Below are positions 16,008 to 23,336 of a stretch of DNA of 64,000 nt, piece by piece. The stretch spans positions 62,001 through 126,000 of the forward strand of contig NZ_BLXX01000003.1 in NCBI RefSeq assembly GCF_014193515.1. Reading direction: 5' to 3'. The first letter of the stretch is position 1. The number at the start of each line of letters is the position of its first letter. Under the pieces are notes generated by a model that made no database searches, was not told where the DNA came from, and was given only the letters and a program-made list of their open reading frames with translations. Source of the stretch: Geomonas silvestris. GTDB taxonomy: Bacteria; Desulfobacterota; Desulfuromonadia; Geobacterales; Geobacteraceae. Both the position numbers and the translations under genes were made by a program.

Positions 16008-18623
16008 TCACGCCGCGTCCAGCACGTCGCGCACCCGGCTCAAAAGGTCCGACGGGGTCAGCGGCTTGGAGATGAAGTTCACCTCCTTGGTGAACATCCC
16101 CTGCGAGCGGATGTACTCCTCGGAATAGCCGCTCATGAACAGTGCCCGAACCCGGGGGTCGAGCATCCTGATCTCCCGGTACAGGTCGAGCCCCCCCTTC
16201 CCGGGCATGATCACGTCCACCAAAAGCAGGTTCACCTCGCCGCTGAACCGGGCAAAACGCCTGAGCCCCTCCTCTGAATCCCCCGCCTCGAGCACCTGGT
16301 ACTTTTCGCCGCGCAGCACCTCGCCGACGATGGCCCGCACCTCCGGGTTGTCCTCCACCAAAAGCACCGTCTTGCCGCCGCCGGCGGACTGGGGGGCCGC
16401 CTGCACCAGGCGCGGCACCACCGGCTGGGTGAGCGGCAGGTAGATCCGGAAGCTGCTCCCCTGGCCCGGCGCGCTCTCCACCTCGATGAACCCCTTGTGC
16501 TGCTCGACGATGCCGTGCACGATGGAGAGCCCCAGCCCCGGGCGCCCCCCCAGCCCGTGGGTGGTGAAAAACGGCTCGAAAATCCGTTCCCGGGTGGCCT
16601 GATCGAGCCCCACCCCGGTGTCGGAGACGCTCAGGAGGGCGAAACGGCCGCGCCTGCCGTAGCCGTGCTGCCGGACGAAGTCGGCCTCCAGCTGCAGCTC
16701 CTCGGTCCGGATGGTGAGGGTGCCGCCGCCGGGCATGGCGTCCCGGGCGTTCACCGCGAGGTTCATGAGTACCTGTTCCAGGTGGGCGGAGTCGGCGAAG
16801 AGCCTGAGCGGCTCCGGGGCAAGGGTGGTGCTGACCGTGATCCCTTCCCCGAGCACCCGGCTCAAGAGCCGGTCCACCCGCTGCGCGATGTCGTTGAGAT
16901 CCAGGTGGCTTGGGTGCATCGCCTGGTTCTTGCTGTAGGCCAAAAGCCCCCGGGTCAGGACGGCCGCCTTCTCCGCGGAGGCTACCACCTGGGCCGAGAA
17001 CTTCGCGTTCAGGTCCCCCTCGCCGCTGTTCATCTGGATCAGGTTCGCATAGCCGATGATGGCGGTGAGGATGTTGTTGAAGTCGTGTGCCACGCCGCCG
17101 GTCAGCGTCCCGAGCGACTCCATCTTCTGGGCGTGCCTAAGCGCCTCCTCCAGCGCCCGCCGTTCGGTGACGTCCTCCTTGAGCGCGATGAAGTGGCTGA
17201 TCACGCCGCGATCGTCGAGGATCGGCGCCACCATGGCGAGTTCCCGGTAGAGCTCGCCGTTTTTCTTCTTGTTCTGGAACTCGCCGCGCCACTCCTGCCC
17301 GGAGGTCACCGCGCCCCAGAGTTCCTGGTAGAGCTCGTCGGGGGTGCTGCCGGACTTGAGCAGCCGCGGGTTCTGCCCCACCGCCTCGGCGCTCGAGTAG
17401 CCGGTCACCTCGACGAACTTGCGGTTCACGTACTCGATGGTTCCCGCCGTATCGGTGATGACCACGATGCTCGGGCTCTGCTCCACGGCAAGCGACAGGG
17501 TGCGCAGCCGGTCCTCGGAGCGCTTGCGGGCCGTGATCTCCTCCACGGTCTGGATCGCCGCGATGACCTCGCCGCTGCCGTTTTTCACCGGCGCCGAACT
17601 GAAGAGCAGGTAGCCGTCCAACCCGTAGCGGTTGCGCCCCCACCCTTCGCCGTGCATCCCGCCGGGGATGAGCGTCGAGCGGAACCAGAGCGGGTTGTAG
17701 CGGTTGTCCGCCTCGCGGTAGTCGCCGTCCAGCACCAGGTCCGCCGGGGTCGGGTTTTCCTCGAGGTTGAACCCGGACCACTGGCGCCGCGTGCCGATCA
17801 CCTGGTCGGCCGCAAGCCCGGTCAGCTCCTCGCAGGCCCGGTTCCAGATGATCACCTCGTGCCGCTGGTTCAGGACGAAGGCGGGGACCGCCAGGTTCTG
17901 CACCAGGTTTTCCGAGAACTCTTTCTGCTCCGCCAAAAGCGCTTCCATCCGCTTGCGGTCGGTGATGTCGAGCAGCGTCCCGACCACCCCGGCCAGCTCC
18001 CCGGTCCTATCCAGGAACGAGGCCTTGTAGAAGATCACCTCGCGGCTCGACCCGTCGGCGTGCACGATCCGGTTCTCGTACTGCTGCACCCCGCCGACCA
18101 GCTGGAGCTCGCGGTCGGCGCGGTAGTAGATCTTGGCGATCTCGGGGGGGAAGACCTCGAAGACCGACCTGCCGATCAAGGCGGCGCGCTCGCGCCCGAG
18201 GTAGCTTTCGTAGGCGCGGTTCACGCCGAGGTAGCGGCCGGCCAGGTCGCGGTAGAAGATGGGGACGGGGAGGGAATCGAGGATGGCGCTTACCTGGTGC
18301 AGCTCCGCCTGCGCCCGGGCGAGCCGGGCCAGGTGCGAGCGTACCGCGCCCGCCAGGCGGGAGAGCTCGTCGCAGGGGAGGGGGGCGTCTGCGGCACTCT
18401 CGGCAGGGCCGAGTTCGGCTGCCAGAGGGGCGAGCAAAGCGGTGAGCCGGCGGCTTGCCAGGTAACCCACGCAGAGGGCCGCTCCCCAAGAGAGGGCGAG
18501 GAGCGCCGGGAAGAGCAGCGATCCCCGTGAGAAGGCGGCGAGCATGCCGGCAGACACGAGCAGGAGCGCGCTCAAAAGGGCCCAGAGAAGGGTCAGTTTT
18601 CCAGCTAAGGTCCGCATCAGCAT
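16008..18623 (-). CDS. Membrane hybrid sensor histidine kinase (PAS x3, HisKA, HATPase, receiver)
   Basis: 871 residues. The ATG at 18623 is chosen because GGAGG lies five bases upstream; an in-frame GTG at 18629 overlaps that site. Two hydrophobic helices at about 5-60 are joined by a very short loop, so there is almost no periplasmic sensor. Three PAS domains cover about 110-490, followed by HisKA with GGVAHDFNNILTA, HATPase (DTGVGLD, GRPGLGLSIVHG) and a C-terminal receiver (VLLVEDNPEV, LLVDVIMPGKGG). It probably senses a cytoplasmic or redox signal. The HD-GYP regulator gene lies 70 bp upstream on the same strand and is a likely output. Confidence 0.9.
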   Translation of the reverse strand: MLMRTLAGKLTLLWALLSALLLVSAGMLAAFSRGSLLFPALLALSWGAALCVGYLASRRLTALLAPLAAELGPAESAADAPLPCDELSRLAGAVRSHLARLARAQAELHQVSAILDSLPVPIFYRDLAGRYLGVNRAYESYLGRERAALIGRSVFEVFPPEIAKIYYRADRELQLVGGVQQYENRIVHADGSSREVIFYKASFLDRTGELAGVVGTLLDITDRKRMEALLAEQKEFSENLVQNLAVPAFVLNQRHEVIIWNRACEELTGLAADQVIGTRRQWSGFNLEENPTPADLVLDGDYREADNRYNPLWFRSTLIPGGMHGEGWGRNRYGLDGYLLFSSAPVKNGSGEVIAAIQTVEEITARKRSEDRLRTLSLAVEQSPSIVVITDTAGTIEYVNRKFVEVTGYSSAEAVGQNPRLLKSGSTPDELYQELWGAVTSGQEWRGEFQNKKKNGELYRELAMVAPILDDRGVISHFIALKEDVTERRALEEALRHAQKMESLGTLTGGVAHDFNNILTAIIGYANLIQMNSGEGDLNAKFSAQVVASAEKAAVLTRGLLAYSKNQAMHPSHLDLNDIAQRVDRLLSRVLGEGITVSTTLAPEPLRLFADSAHLEQVLMNLAVNARDAMPGGGTLTIRTEELQLEADFVRQHGYGRRGRFALLSVSDTGVGLDQATRERIFEPFFTTHGLGGRPGLGLSIVHGIVEQHKGFIEVESAPGQGSSFRIYLPLTQPVVPRLVQAAPQSAGGGKTVLLVEDNPEVRAIVGEVLRGEKYQVLEAGDSEEGLRRFARFSGEVNLLLVDVIMPGKGGLDLYREIRMLDPRVRALFMSGYSEEYIRSQGMFTKEVNFISKPLTPSDLLSRVRDVLDAA

Positions 18624-18693
18624 GGCCACCTCCGGGTGCCGGAACGGCGCGCTAGCGAGGGGGAGCGGAGCAGGCGCGACACGGGGAACCCCT

Positions 18694-19779
18694 TCAGCTG
18701 GCGGGCTCTTCCTGCTGCGAGGCGAAGATCTCTTCGAAATCCGACGCGCCCTTCAGGAAGCTCTCGAGGATGCAGGGGTCGAAATGCTCGGGCAGGGTGC
18801 GGCCGTCCCCCTTGGTGATGATCTCCACGGTGCGCTCGTGGGTGAGGGACGGCTTGTAGACCCGGACGCTGCGCAAGGCGTCGTACTGGTCGGCCAGCAT
18901 GACGATGCGCCCCTCGAGCGGGGTCTCGATACCCTTGGTGCCGTGGGGGTAGCCGCTGCCGTCCCAGCGCTCGTGGTGGGTGAGCGCGATGGAGGCGGCG
19001 AGCTGCAGCACCTTGTGGCTCGATCCCGCCAGGATGCGCCCGCCGATCAGGGTATGGCTCTTCATGATGTCGAACTCGCTCGGGGTGAGCGGTCCCGCCT
19101 TGAGCAGGATGGCGTCCGGGATGCCGATCTTGCCGACGTCGTGCATGGCGGCGGCGAGGCCGATGGTCTCCACGAAATCCGCGGGCATGTGCATGATCTC
19201 GGAGATGCGCCGGGCGTAGAGCCCGATGCGGGAGATGTGCTTGCCGGTGTCCTCGTCGCGCAATTCGGCTGCGGCGGTGAGCCTCTCGATGGTCTCGCGG
19301 CTCATGGAGCGCATCTGCTCCAGCGCGTCCCCCAGCTCGCGGGTGCGCTGCTCGACCGTGCGTTCCAGCTCGATCTTGTAGTTCTTCTCGATGAGGACCA
19401 GCCGCTTGTAGTTGATCCCCTTCTCGACGGCGTGGATCAGGTAGGGGGGCTTGAACGGCTTGATGATGAAGTCGAAGGCGCCCTTCTTGATCGCCGACAC
19501 CGCCATCTCGAGCTCGGCGTAGGCGGTCATCAGGATCACCGGGATGTCCCGGTCGTTTTCGTGGATCTTCTCGAGGAGTTCGATGCCGGTGATGCGCGGC
19601 ATGTTGACGTCGGTCAAGACGACGTCGGGGGGGGAGCGCCGTAGTTCGGCCAGGGCATCGAACCCGTTGGAGAAGGGGCGCACCTCGAAGCCGCTCACGG
19701 TGAGCAGCATCGCCACGCTCTCCAGAACGTACGGGTCGTCATCGACGACGATGACCAGCCCTGATGCAGTTGTTTCCAT
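18694..19779 (-). CDS. Response regulator with HD-GYP c-di-GMP phosphodiesterase domain
   Basis: 361 residues from the ATG at 19779 (GGGAGAG upstream). Receiver at about 10-125 (VVDDDPYV, Asp in [12 protein letters not shown], Lys in IIKPFKPP), a coiled linker, then HD-GYP with [10 protein letters not shown] and [11 protein letters not shown], so the metal ligands are intact. It should hydrolyse c-di-GMP when phosphorylated. It is paired with the downstream hybrid kinase. A weak sigma-28-like pair (TCAAGTTT, 12 bp, GCCGAAGC) lies at 19821-19848 upstream, but I do not rely on it. Confidence 0.92.
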   Translation of the reverse strand: METTASGLVIVVDDDPYVLESVAMLLTVSGFEVRPFSNGFDALAELRRSPPDVVLTDVNMPRITGIELLEKIHENDRDIPVILMTAYAELEMAVSAIKKGAFDFIIKPFKPPYLIHAVEKGINYKRLVLIEKNYKIELERTVEQRTRELGDALEQMRSMSRETIERLTAAAELRDEDTGKHISRIGLYARRISEIMHMPADFVETIGLAAAMHDVGKIGIPDAILLKAGPLTPSEFDIMKSHTLIGGRILAGSSHKVLQLAASIALTHHERWDGSGYPHGTKGIETPLEGRIVMLADQYDALRSVRVYKPSLTHERTVEIITKGDGRTLPEHFDPCILESFLKGASDFEEIFASQQEEPAS

Positions 19780-19869
19780 AGGGTACTCTCCCAGCAAGCC
19801 CGGTTTGTGTGTCAGTCACCGCTTCGGCACGACACGCCATAAACTTGAGGGAGAGTTTGTTAGGTAGAT

Positions 19870-20844
19870 CTAAGGGTTAGCTCCTGTCGGAGGGGGAGCG
19901 ACAGGCGTAGGAGCGCCTCCGGCGGCGGGGGTTTCAGACCCCTTAGGGGCTTCGGAGGGGGGCGGTGCCGGATTGGCGTTTTCCGTCGGGGCCGGTGCCT
20001 CGGCGGGGGGCTCGCCGGGAGCCGCACCGGGGGCGGTGCGCGCGCTGCTCACGTTATTGAGCACCGCAGCCTGCTGGATGCTCTGGTCCACCTTCTTCTG
20101 CAGGCGTCCGACGTTGGGCATCTCGGCCAGGGCCGTCTGGTACTCGGCCTGGGAGAGCACCCCCTTGTTGGCCAGAAGCCGCAGGATCATGTTGGAGCGC
20201 TGCAGCACCCGGTCCAGGTTCTTGTACGGGTTGTAGGCGACCCGCGGCCCGGGGAGCATGGCGGCCAGGAAGGCGCATTCGCGCGGGGTGAGCGCCGAGG
20301 GGTGTTTGCCGAAGTAGTAGCGGGAGCCGTGGCCGATGCCGTAGACCATGGGGCCCAGTTCGATCACGTTCAGGTAGAGCTCGATGATGCGCCCCTTGGA
20401 GAGCTCCTGCTCCATTCTTTTGGCGAGGTAGACCTCTTTCACCTTGCGGGTGAGCGTCTTCTCGCGGGAGAGGTAGAGGTTCTTCGCCACCTGCTGCGTG
20501 ATGGTGGAGGCGCCGCGGGCCAGGCTCTTCTTCTCCAGGTCGTACTTGATGGCGTTCTTGATCGCCTTCACGTCGATCCCCTCGTGCTTGTAGAAGCTCG
20601 CGTCCTCGGCGAGGATCACCGCCCACTTCATCTCCGAGGGGATGCTGGGAGACGGCGTCCAGTAGCGGTTGGCCGGCCCGACCACGAAGGGGTGGTAGTC
20701 ACCCTGCCAGTCCTTGACCTGGATGGTGACGTTGGTCTTGCGGTTTCTCAGCTCGGCTACCGGGGGGAGCAGGTAGAGCGACACGGCAACGTAGGCGAGG
20801 TAGGCGACGAGCGCCAGGGCGCCCCAGAGGAGGTACTTTTTCAC
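19870..20844 (-). CDS. mtgA: MtgA, monofunctional biosynthetic peptidoglycan transglycosylase
   Basis: 324 residues with a GTG start (AAGGG nine bases upstream). One N-terminal transmembrane helix is followed by a GT51 domain with the usual motifs: EDASFYKHEG (catalytic Glu), GASTITQQ, KNLYLSREKT, KVKEVYLA, ELYLN. It polymerises lipid II glycan chains outside the inner membrane. The C-terminal ~60 residues are almost only Ala, Pro, Gly and Glu, unlike the compact family end. Downstream of pdxA on the same strand. Confidence 0.92.
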   Translation of the reverse strand: MKKYLLWGALALVAYLAYVAVSLYLLPPVAELRNRKTNVTIQVKDWQGDYHPFVVGPANRYWTPSPSIPSEMKWAVILAEDASFYKHEGIDVKAIKNAIKYDLEKKSLARGASTITQQVAKNLYLSREKTLTRKVKEVYLAKRMEQELSKGRIIELYLNVIELGPMVYGIGHGSRYYFGKHPSALTPRECAFLAAMLPGPRVAYNPYKNLDRVLQRSNMILRLLANKGVLSQAEYQTALAEMPNVGRLQKKVDQSIQQAAVLNNVSSARTAPGAAPGEPPAEAPAPTENANPAPPPSEAPKGSETPAAGGAPTPVAPPPTGANP

Positions 20845-20902
20845 GTGGTTTACCCTTTCGTGTGAGCTGGTGCACGCTCGAGGCGCGCTGCCGGTGATTC
20901 GT

Positions 20903-20933
20903 CATCAGACCGACCGAACCGATCCGACCGATG
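20903..20933. repeat. Short GACCGAT-type repeat
   Basis: A short run of GACCGA/ACCGAT units between pdxA and mtgA. Similar strings occur at 36980-37020 and 47905-47926. Too short to show structure beyond repetition of the 6-9 bp unit. Confidence 0.4.
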
Positions 20934-20950
20934 AGTAAAGCCGTGGGGTG

Positions 20951-21961
20951 CTACCCCCGGGCCGGGGCCGCGCCCATGGCGGCCATCTGGGCGGCCATGA
21001 CCAGGGCGGCCTTCATGCTCTGCGCCGAGGCCTTGCCGGTGCCGGCCAGGTCGTAGGCGGTGCCGTGGTCCACCGAGGTTCTGATGATGGGGAGCCCCAA
21101 GGTCACGTTGACCCCGTCGTCGAAGTGCAGAAGTTTCAGGGGGATGAGCCCCTGATCGTGGTACATGCAGACCACGGCGTCGTAGCCGCCGGAGACCGCG
21201 AAGTGGAACAGGGTGTCGGCGGACAGGGGGCCGACCGCGTCGATCCCCTCGGCACGGGCGGCAGCGATGGCCGGCGCGATCACGGTGCGCTCCTCGTCGC
21301 CGAAGAGCCCCCCCTCGCCGCAGTGCGGGTTGAGAGCGAGTACCGCCAGGCGCGGGGCAGGACAGAAATAGCGCGCCAGGGCGCGGTCGGTGATGCGGAT
21401 AGTCTCGAGCACCCGCTCGCGGGTCACCAGCGCGGGGACCTGCGCCAGCGCCTCGTGGATGGTGACCAGGGTCACCCGAAGGCGCTCGCCGGCCAGCATC
21501 ATGACCACCTGGTCGGTGCCCGTGAGCTGCGCCAAGAGCTCGGTGTGCCCCGGGAAGTGGTGCCCGGCCCGGTTCAGCGCCTCCTTGTTGATCGGTGCGG
21601 TAGCCATCGCCTTCGCCGCGCCGGAAAGGCAGAGCTGCGCCGCCTCGCAGATGTAGCGGTAGGCCGCGTCGCCGCCGGCGGCGCTGGGGCTGCCGAAGGT
21701 CATCTCCTCGGAGGCGAGGCGGGTCAGCTCGCGCAGGTAGACGACCCCCGGCTCGCGCCTGAGCGGCCCGGTCTCCTGTACCGTTTCGAGGGTAAGCGGC
21801 AGCTTCGTGATGGCGAGCGCGCGCTCCAGTGCGCCGCGGTCCCCCAGTACCAGCGGGCGGCAGAGCCGGTTCAGTTCCGGGTCGGCGAGCGCCTGCACGA
21901 TGATTTCCGGTCCGACCCCGCTTGGGTCCCCCATGGTTACGGCGATCAACGGTCTTTCCAT
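20951..21961 (-). CDS. pdxA: PdxA, 4-hydroxythreonine-4-phosphate dehydrogenase
   Basis: 336 residues from the ATG at 21961 (GGAG five bases upstream; longer in-frame versions translate a repeat element and are not used). MGDPSGVGPEI is the family N-terminus. The metal-binding histidines are seen in HHFPGHTE and in CMYHDQGLIPLK, and the end has RTSVDHGTAYDLAGTGKA. It oxidises 4-phosphohydroxy-threonine in pyridoxal-5-phosphate synthesis in the cytoplasm. Upstream lie a GC-rich repeat copy and a terminator, so it probably has its own promoter there. Confidence 0.95.
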   Translation of the reverse strand: MERPLIAVTMGDPSGVGPEIIVQALADPELNRLCRPLVLGDRGALERALAITKLPLTLETVQETGPLRREPGVVYLRELTRLASEEMTFGSPSAAGGDAAYRYICEAAQLCLSGAAKAMATAPINKEALNRAGHHFPGHTELLAQLTGTDQVVMMLAGERLRVTLVTIHEALAQVPALVTRERVLETIRITDRALARYFCPAPRLAVLALNPHCGEGGLFGDEERTVIAPAIAAARAEGIDAVGPLSADTLFHFAVSGGYDAVVCMYHDQGLIPLKLLHFDDGVNVTLGLPIIRTSVDHGTAYDLAGTGKASAQSMKAALVMAAQMAAMGAAPARG

Positions 21962-22003
21962 GTCAGCTCCACGAAAACTGTTTTTCCCCGAGGGTTTGGC
22001 CTG

Positions 22004-22118
22004 GGTCACCTCTCCTCTTGCGGGAGAGGGGCAGGGTGAGGGGGAAGGTGCCACTTTAGCGCAGCTGGCAGCTTCACCCACCCCCTATCCCCCTCCCGTC
22101 GAGGGAGGGGGGACCTGA
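22004..22118. repeat. GC-rich ~115-bp palindromic element, copy A
   Basis: It starts GGTCACC and ends GGGACCT, so its ends are roughly inverted. Inside are CTCC/GGGAG hairpins around a conserved middle with CAGCTGGCAGCTTCACCC. The reverse complement of 27703-27815 matches it along its whole length with few differences, and a fragment is at 57243-57275. It lies just upstream of pdxA. Probably a MITE or REP-like element. No coding capacity. Confidence 0.75.
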
Positions 22119-22144
22119 GATCCTCGCTAGGACCCATCACGAAA

Positions 22145-22165
22145 AAAGGGGCCTCGAGGCCCCTT
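22145..22165 (-). terminator. Intrinsic terminator between the lipoprotein gene and pdxA
   Basis: On the minus strand, AAGGGGCC / GGCCCCTT with a TCGA loop, then a run of Ts. It is about 230 bp after the lipoprotein stop. The 22166-22397 stretch between them holds only a heptamer half-repeat and no believable gene. Confidence 0.75.
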
Positions 22166-22370
22166 CCAAAGAGATACACGCGTACTTGGTAGGCGACGGT
22201 CCGGCTTCAGGCAGGCATAGCAACATATCAAATACGGCACGATCAAACAAGCACGCTGCCAGCGACCGCGAAAAGCCAGCGGCGAACCCGCCAACCAAGG
22301 CCCTACAACCCAACTTCCAACGGCCCAGCCGCAACGACAGGTGCCGCAGCCACCAGGGCCGGAACTCGCT

Positions 22371-22394
22371 GTCCAATCGTCAACCGTCAATGGG
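22371..22394. repeat. Heptamer family B half copy
   Basis: Three consecutive heptamers TGTCCAA, TCGTCAA, CCGTCAA resemble the right arm of the family B repeat at 14796-14828. No left arm is seen within 250 bp. It abuts the 3' end of the lipoprotein gene. Confidence 0.45.
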
Positions 22395-22397
22395 TTT

Positions 22398-23120
22398 TCA
22401 CAGCGGCAAAAGCGTGCGGTACTCCTTGCCGGTTTCCCGCTCGCGCCACTGCAGTCTGAGCTCCCGGGCGCTCTTCGCCTCGCCGGGGAAGAAGAGGAAA
22501 CCGTTGGCCAGGTGCTTGTCGGGGATCGCCTTCGCTTCCAGCCCTTTTTCCCGCAGGTCCTGGGAGATCCGGTACTCGCGCTCCCGCGAGCTCCCCTCGG
22601 AGGTCCCGCCGATGACGGCCCCGCCGGCCGCACCCACCGCGGCCCCCTTGCCCAGGTAGGCGGCTACGTTACCGCCCGATACGATCCCCAGGGCGGTGGC
22701 CAGGATACCCCCGGCGGCGGCGCCGATGAGAGCCCCTTTGCCGGTCCCCTTGCCGAAGAAGGAGGCGAACTGGGTGGACTGCTCCAGCCTGTCGAAGGCG
22801 ACCGTGTTGGGGACCACCGGCCAGTAGTTGCCGGCGGCGTCCACCAGGAAGGTCTGGCTCGTGCTGATCTCCAGCTCGTAGCCACTCTTGTTGTCCAGCA
22901 CGAGCTGCACCGGCAAAAGCCCAGCGCCTCTGATGTCGAATCCGAAGGCCTGCTTCGCGTGCTTCTTGTCGGCGTAGGCCTCGCCCCCCACGGCGACGCC
23001 TGCCACCTCGCGGTGGTTCGCGTACCCCTCCGGCGGGCGGAACGGCTGGTACTGGCTCTTGTGCGAGGTGCAACCGGAAAGCGCGATCAGGAGAACCAGC
23101 AACGATGCTACCTGTTTCAT
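22398..23120 (-). CDS. Lipoprotein with glycine-zipper segment
   Basis: 240 residues from the ATG at 23120 (GGAGG upstream; the ATG at 23132 is part of that site). Signal peptide with lipobox LIALSGC, so it is anchored by acylation. A beta-rich domain follows (about 40-130), then a long glycine-zipper stretch of GxxxG repeats (GALIGAAAGGILATALG, GAAVGAAGGAVIGG) of the kind that spans or inserts in membranes. A basic C-terminal part ends it. I do not recognise a named family. Flanked by repeats on both sides. Confidence 0.8.
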   Translation of the reverse strand: MKQVASLLVLLIALSGCTSHKSQYQPFRPPEGYANHREVAGVAVGGEAYADKKHAKQAFGFDIRGAGLLPVQLVLDNKSGYELEISTSQTFLVDAAGNYWPVVPNTVAFDRLEQSTQFASFFGKGTGKGALIGAAAGGILATALGIVSGGNVAAYLGKGAAVGAAGGAVIGGTSEGSSREREYRISQDLREKGLEAKAIPDKHLANGFLFFPGEAKSARELRLQWRERETGKEYRTLLPL

Positions 23121-23140
23121 GGCTACCTCCATAAAAATCA

Positions 23141-23266
23141 GGTTCTACGTTCTAAGTTCTAGGTTCCAAGCTCAAGTCCAAGTCCAAGGCCAGGTCGGTT
23201 CACGTTCCAGTTCGGGTCCTAGGGCTTAACCTAGAACGTAGAACATAGAACCTAGAACCTAGAACC
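23141..23266. repeat. Heptamer inverted repeat, family A copy 2
   Basis: Left arm 23141-23170 (GGTTCTA, CGTTCTA, AGTTCTA, GGTTCCA). Right arm 23225-23266 with five TAGAACN heptamers. The spacer is 54 bp. The copy fills the space between the helicase gene and the lipoprotein gene and would be at the 3' end of the helicase transcript. Confidence 0.8.
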
Positions 23267-23288
23267 GGCTTTACTATACACACTTTCG

Positions 23289-23336
23289 AGTCCCTCTCAA
23301 GGCTAGTCCCTCTCAAGGCTAGTCCCTCTCAAGGCC
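23289..23336. repeat. Three tandem 16-bp units at the helicase stop codon
   Basis: The unit AGTCCCTCTCAAGGCT occurs three times in a row (23289, 23305, 23321). The last unit encodes the final residues LERD of the helicase. Its stop codon (23319-23321) spans the junction with the second unit, so the gene end has been duplicated twice downstream. Confidence 0.8.

Noticed and set aside
19821-19848. Sigma-28 promoter upstream of the HD-GYP gene
   Set aside because: TCAAGTTT and GCCGAAGC are only partial matches and the spacer is 12 instead of 11.
22137-22376. 79-codon minus-strand frame between the lipoprotein gene and pdxA
   Set aside because: It begins at a TTG in a repeat, runs through the terminator stem and has no family similarity or ribosome binding site.
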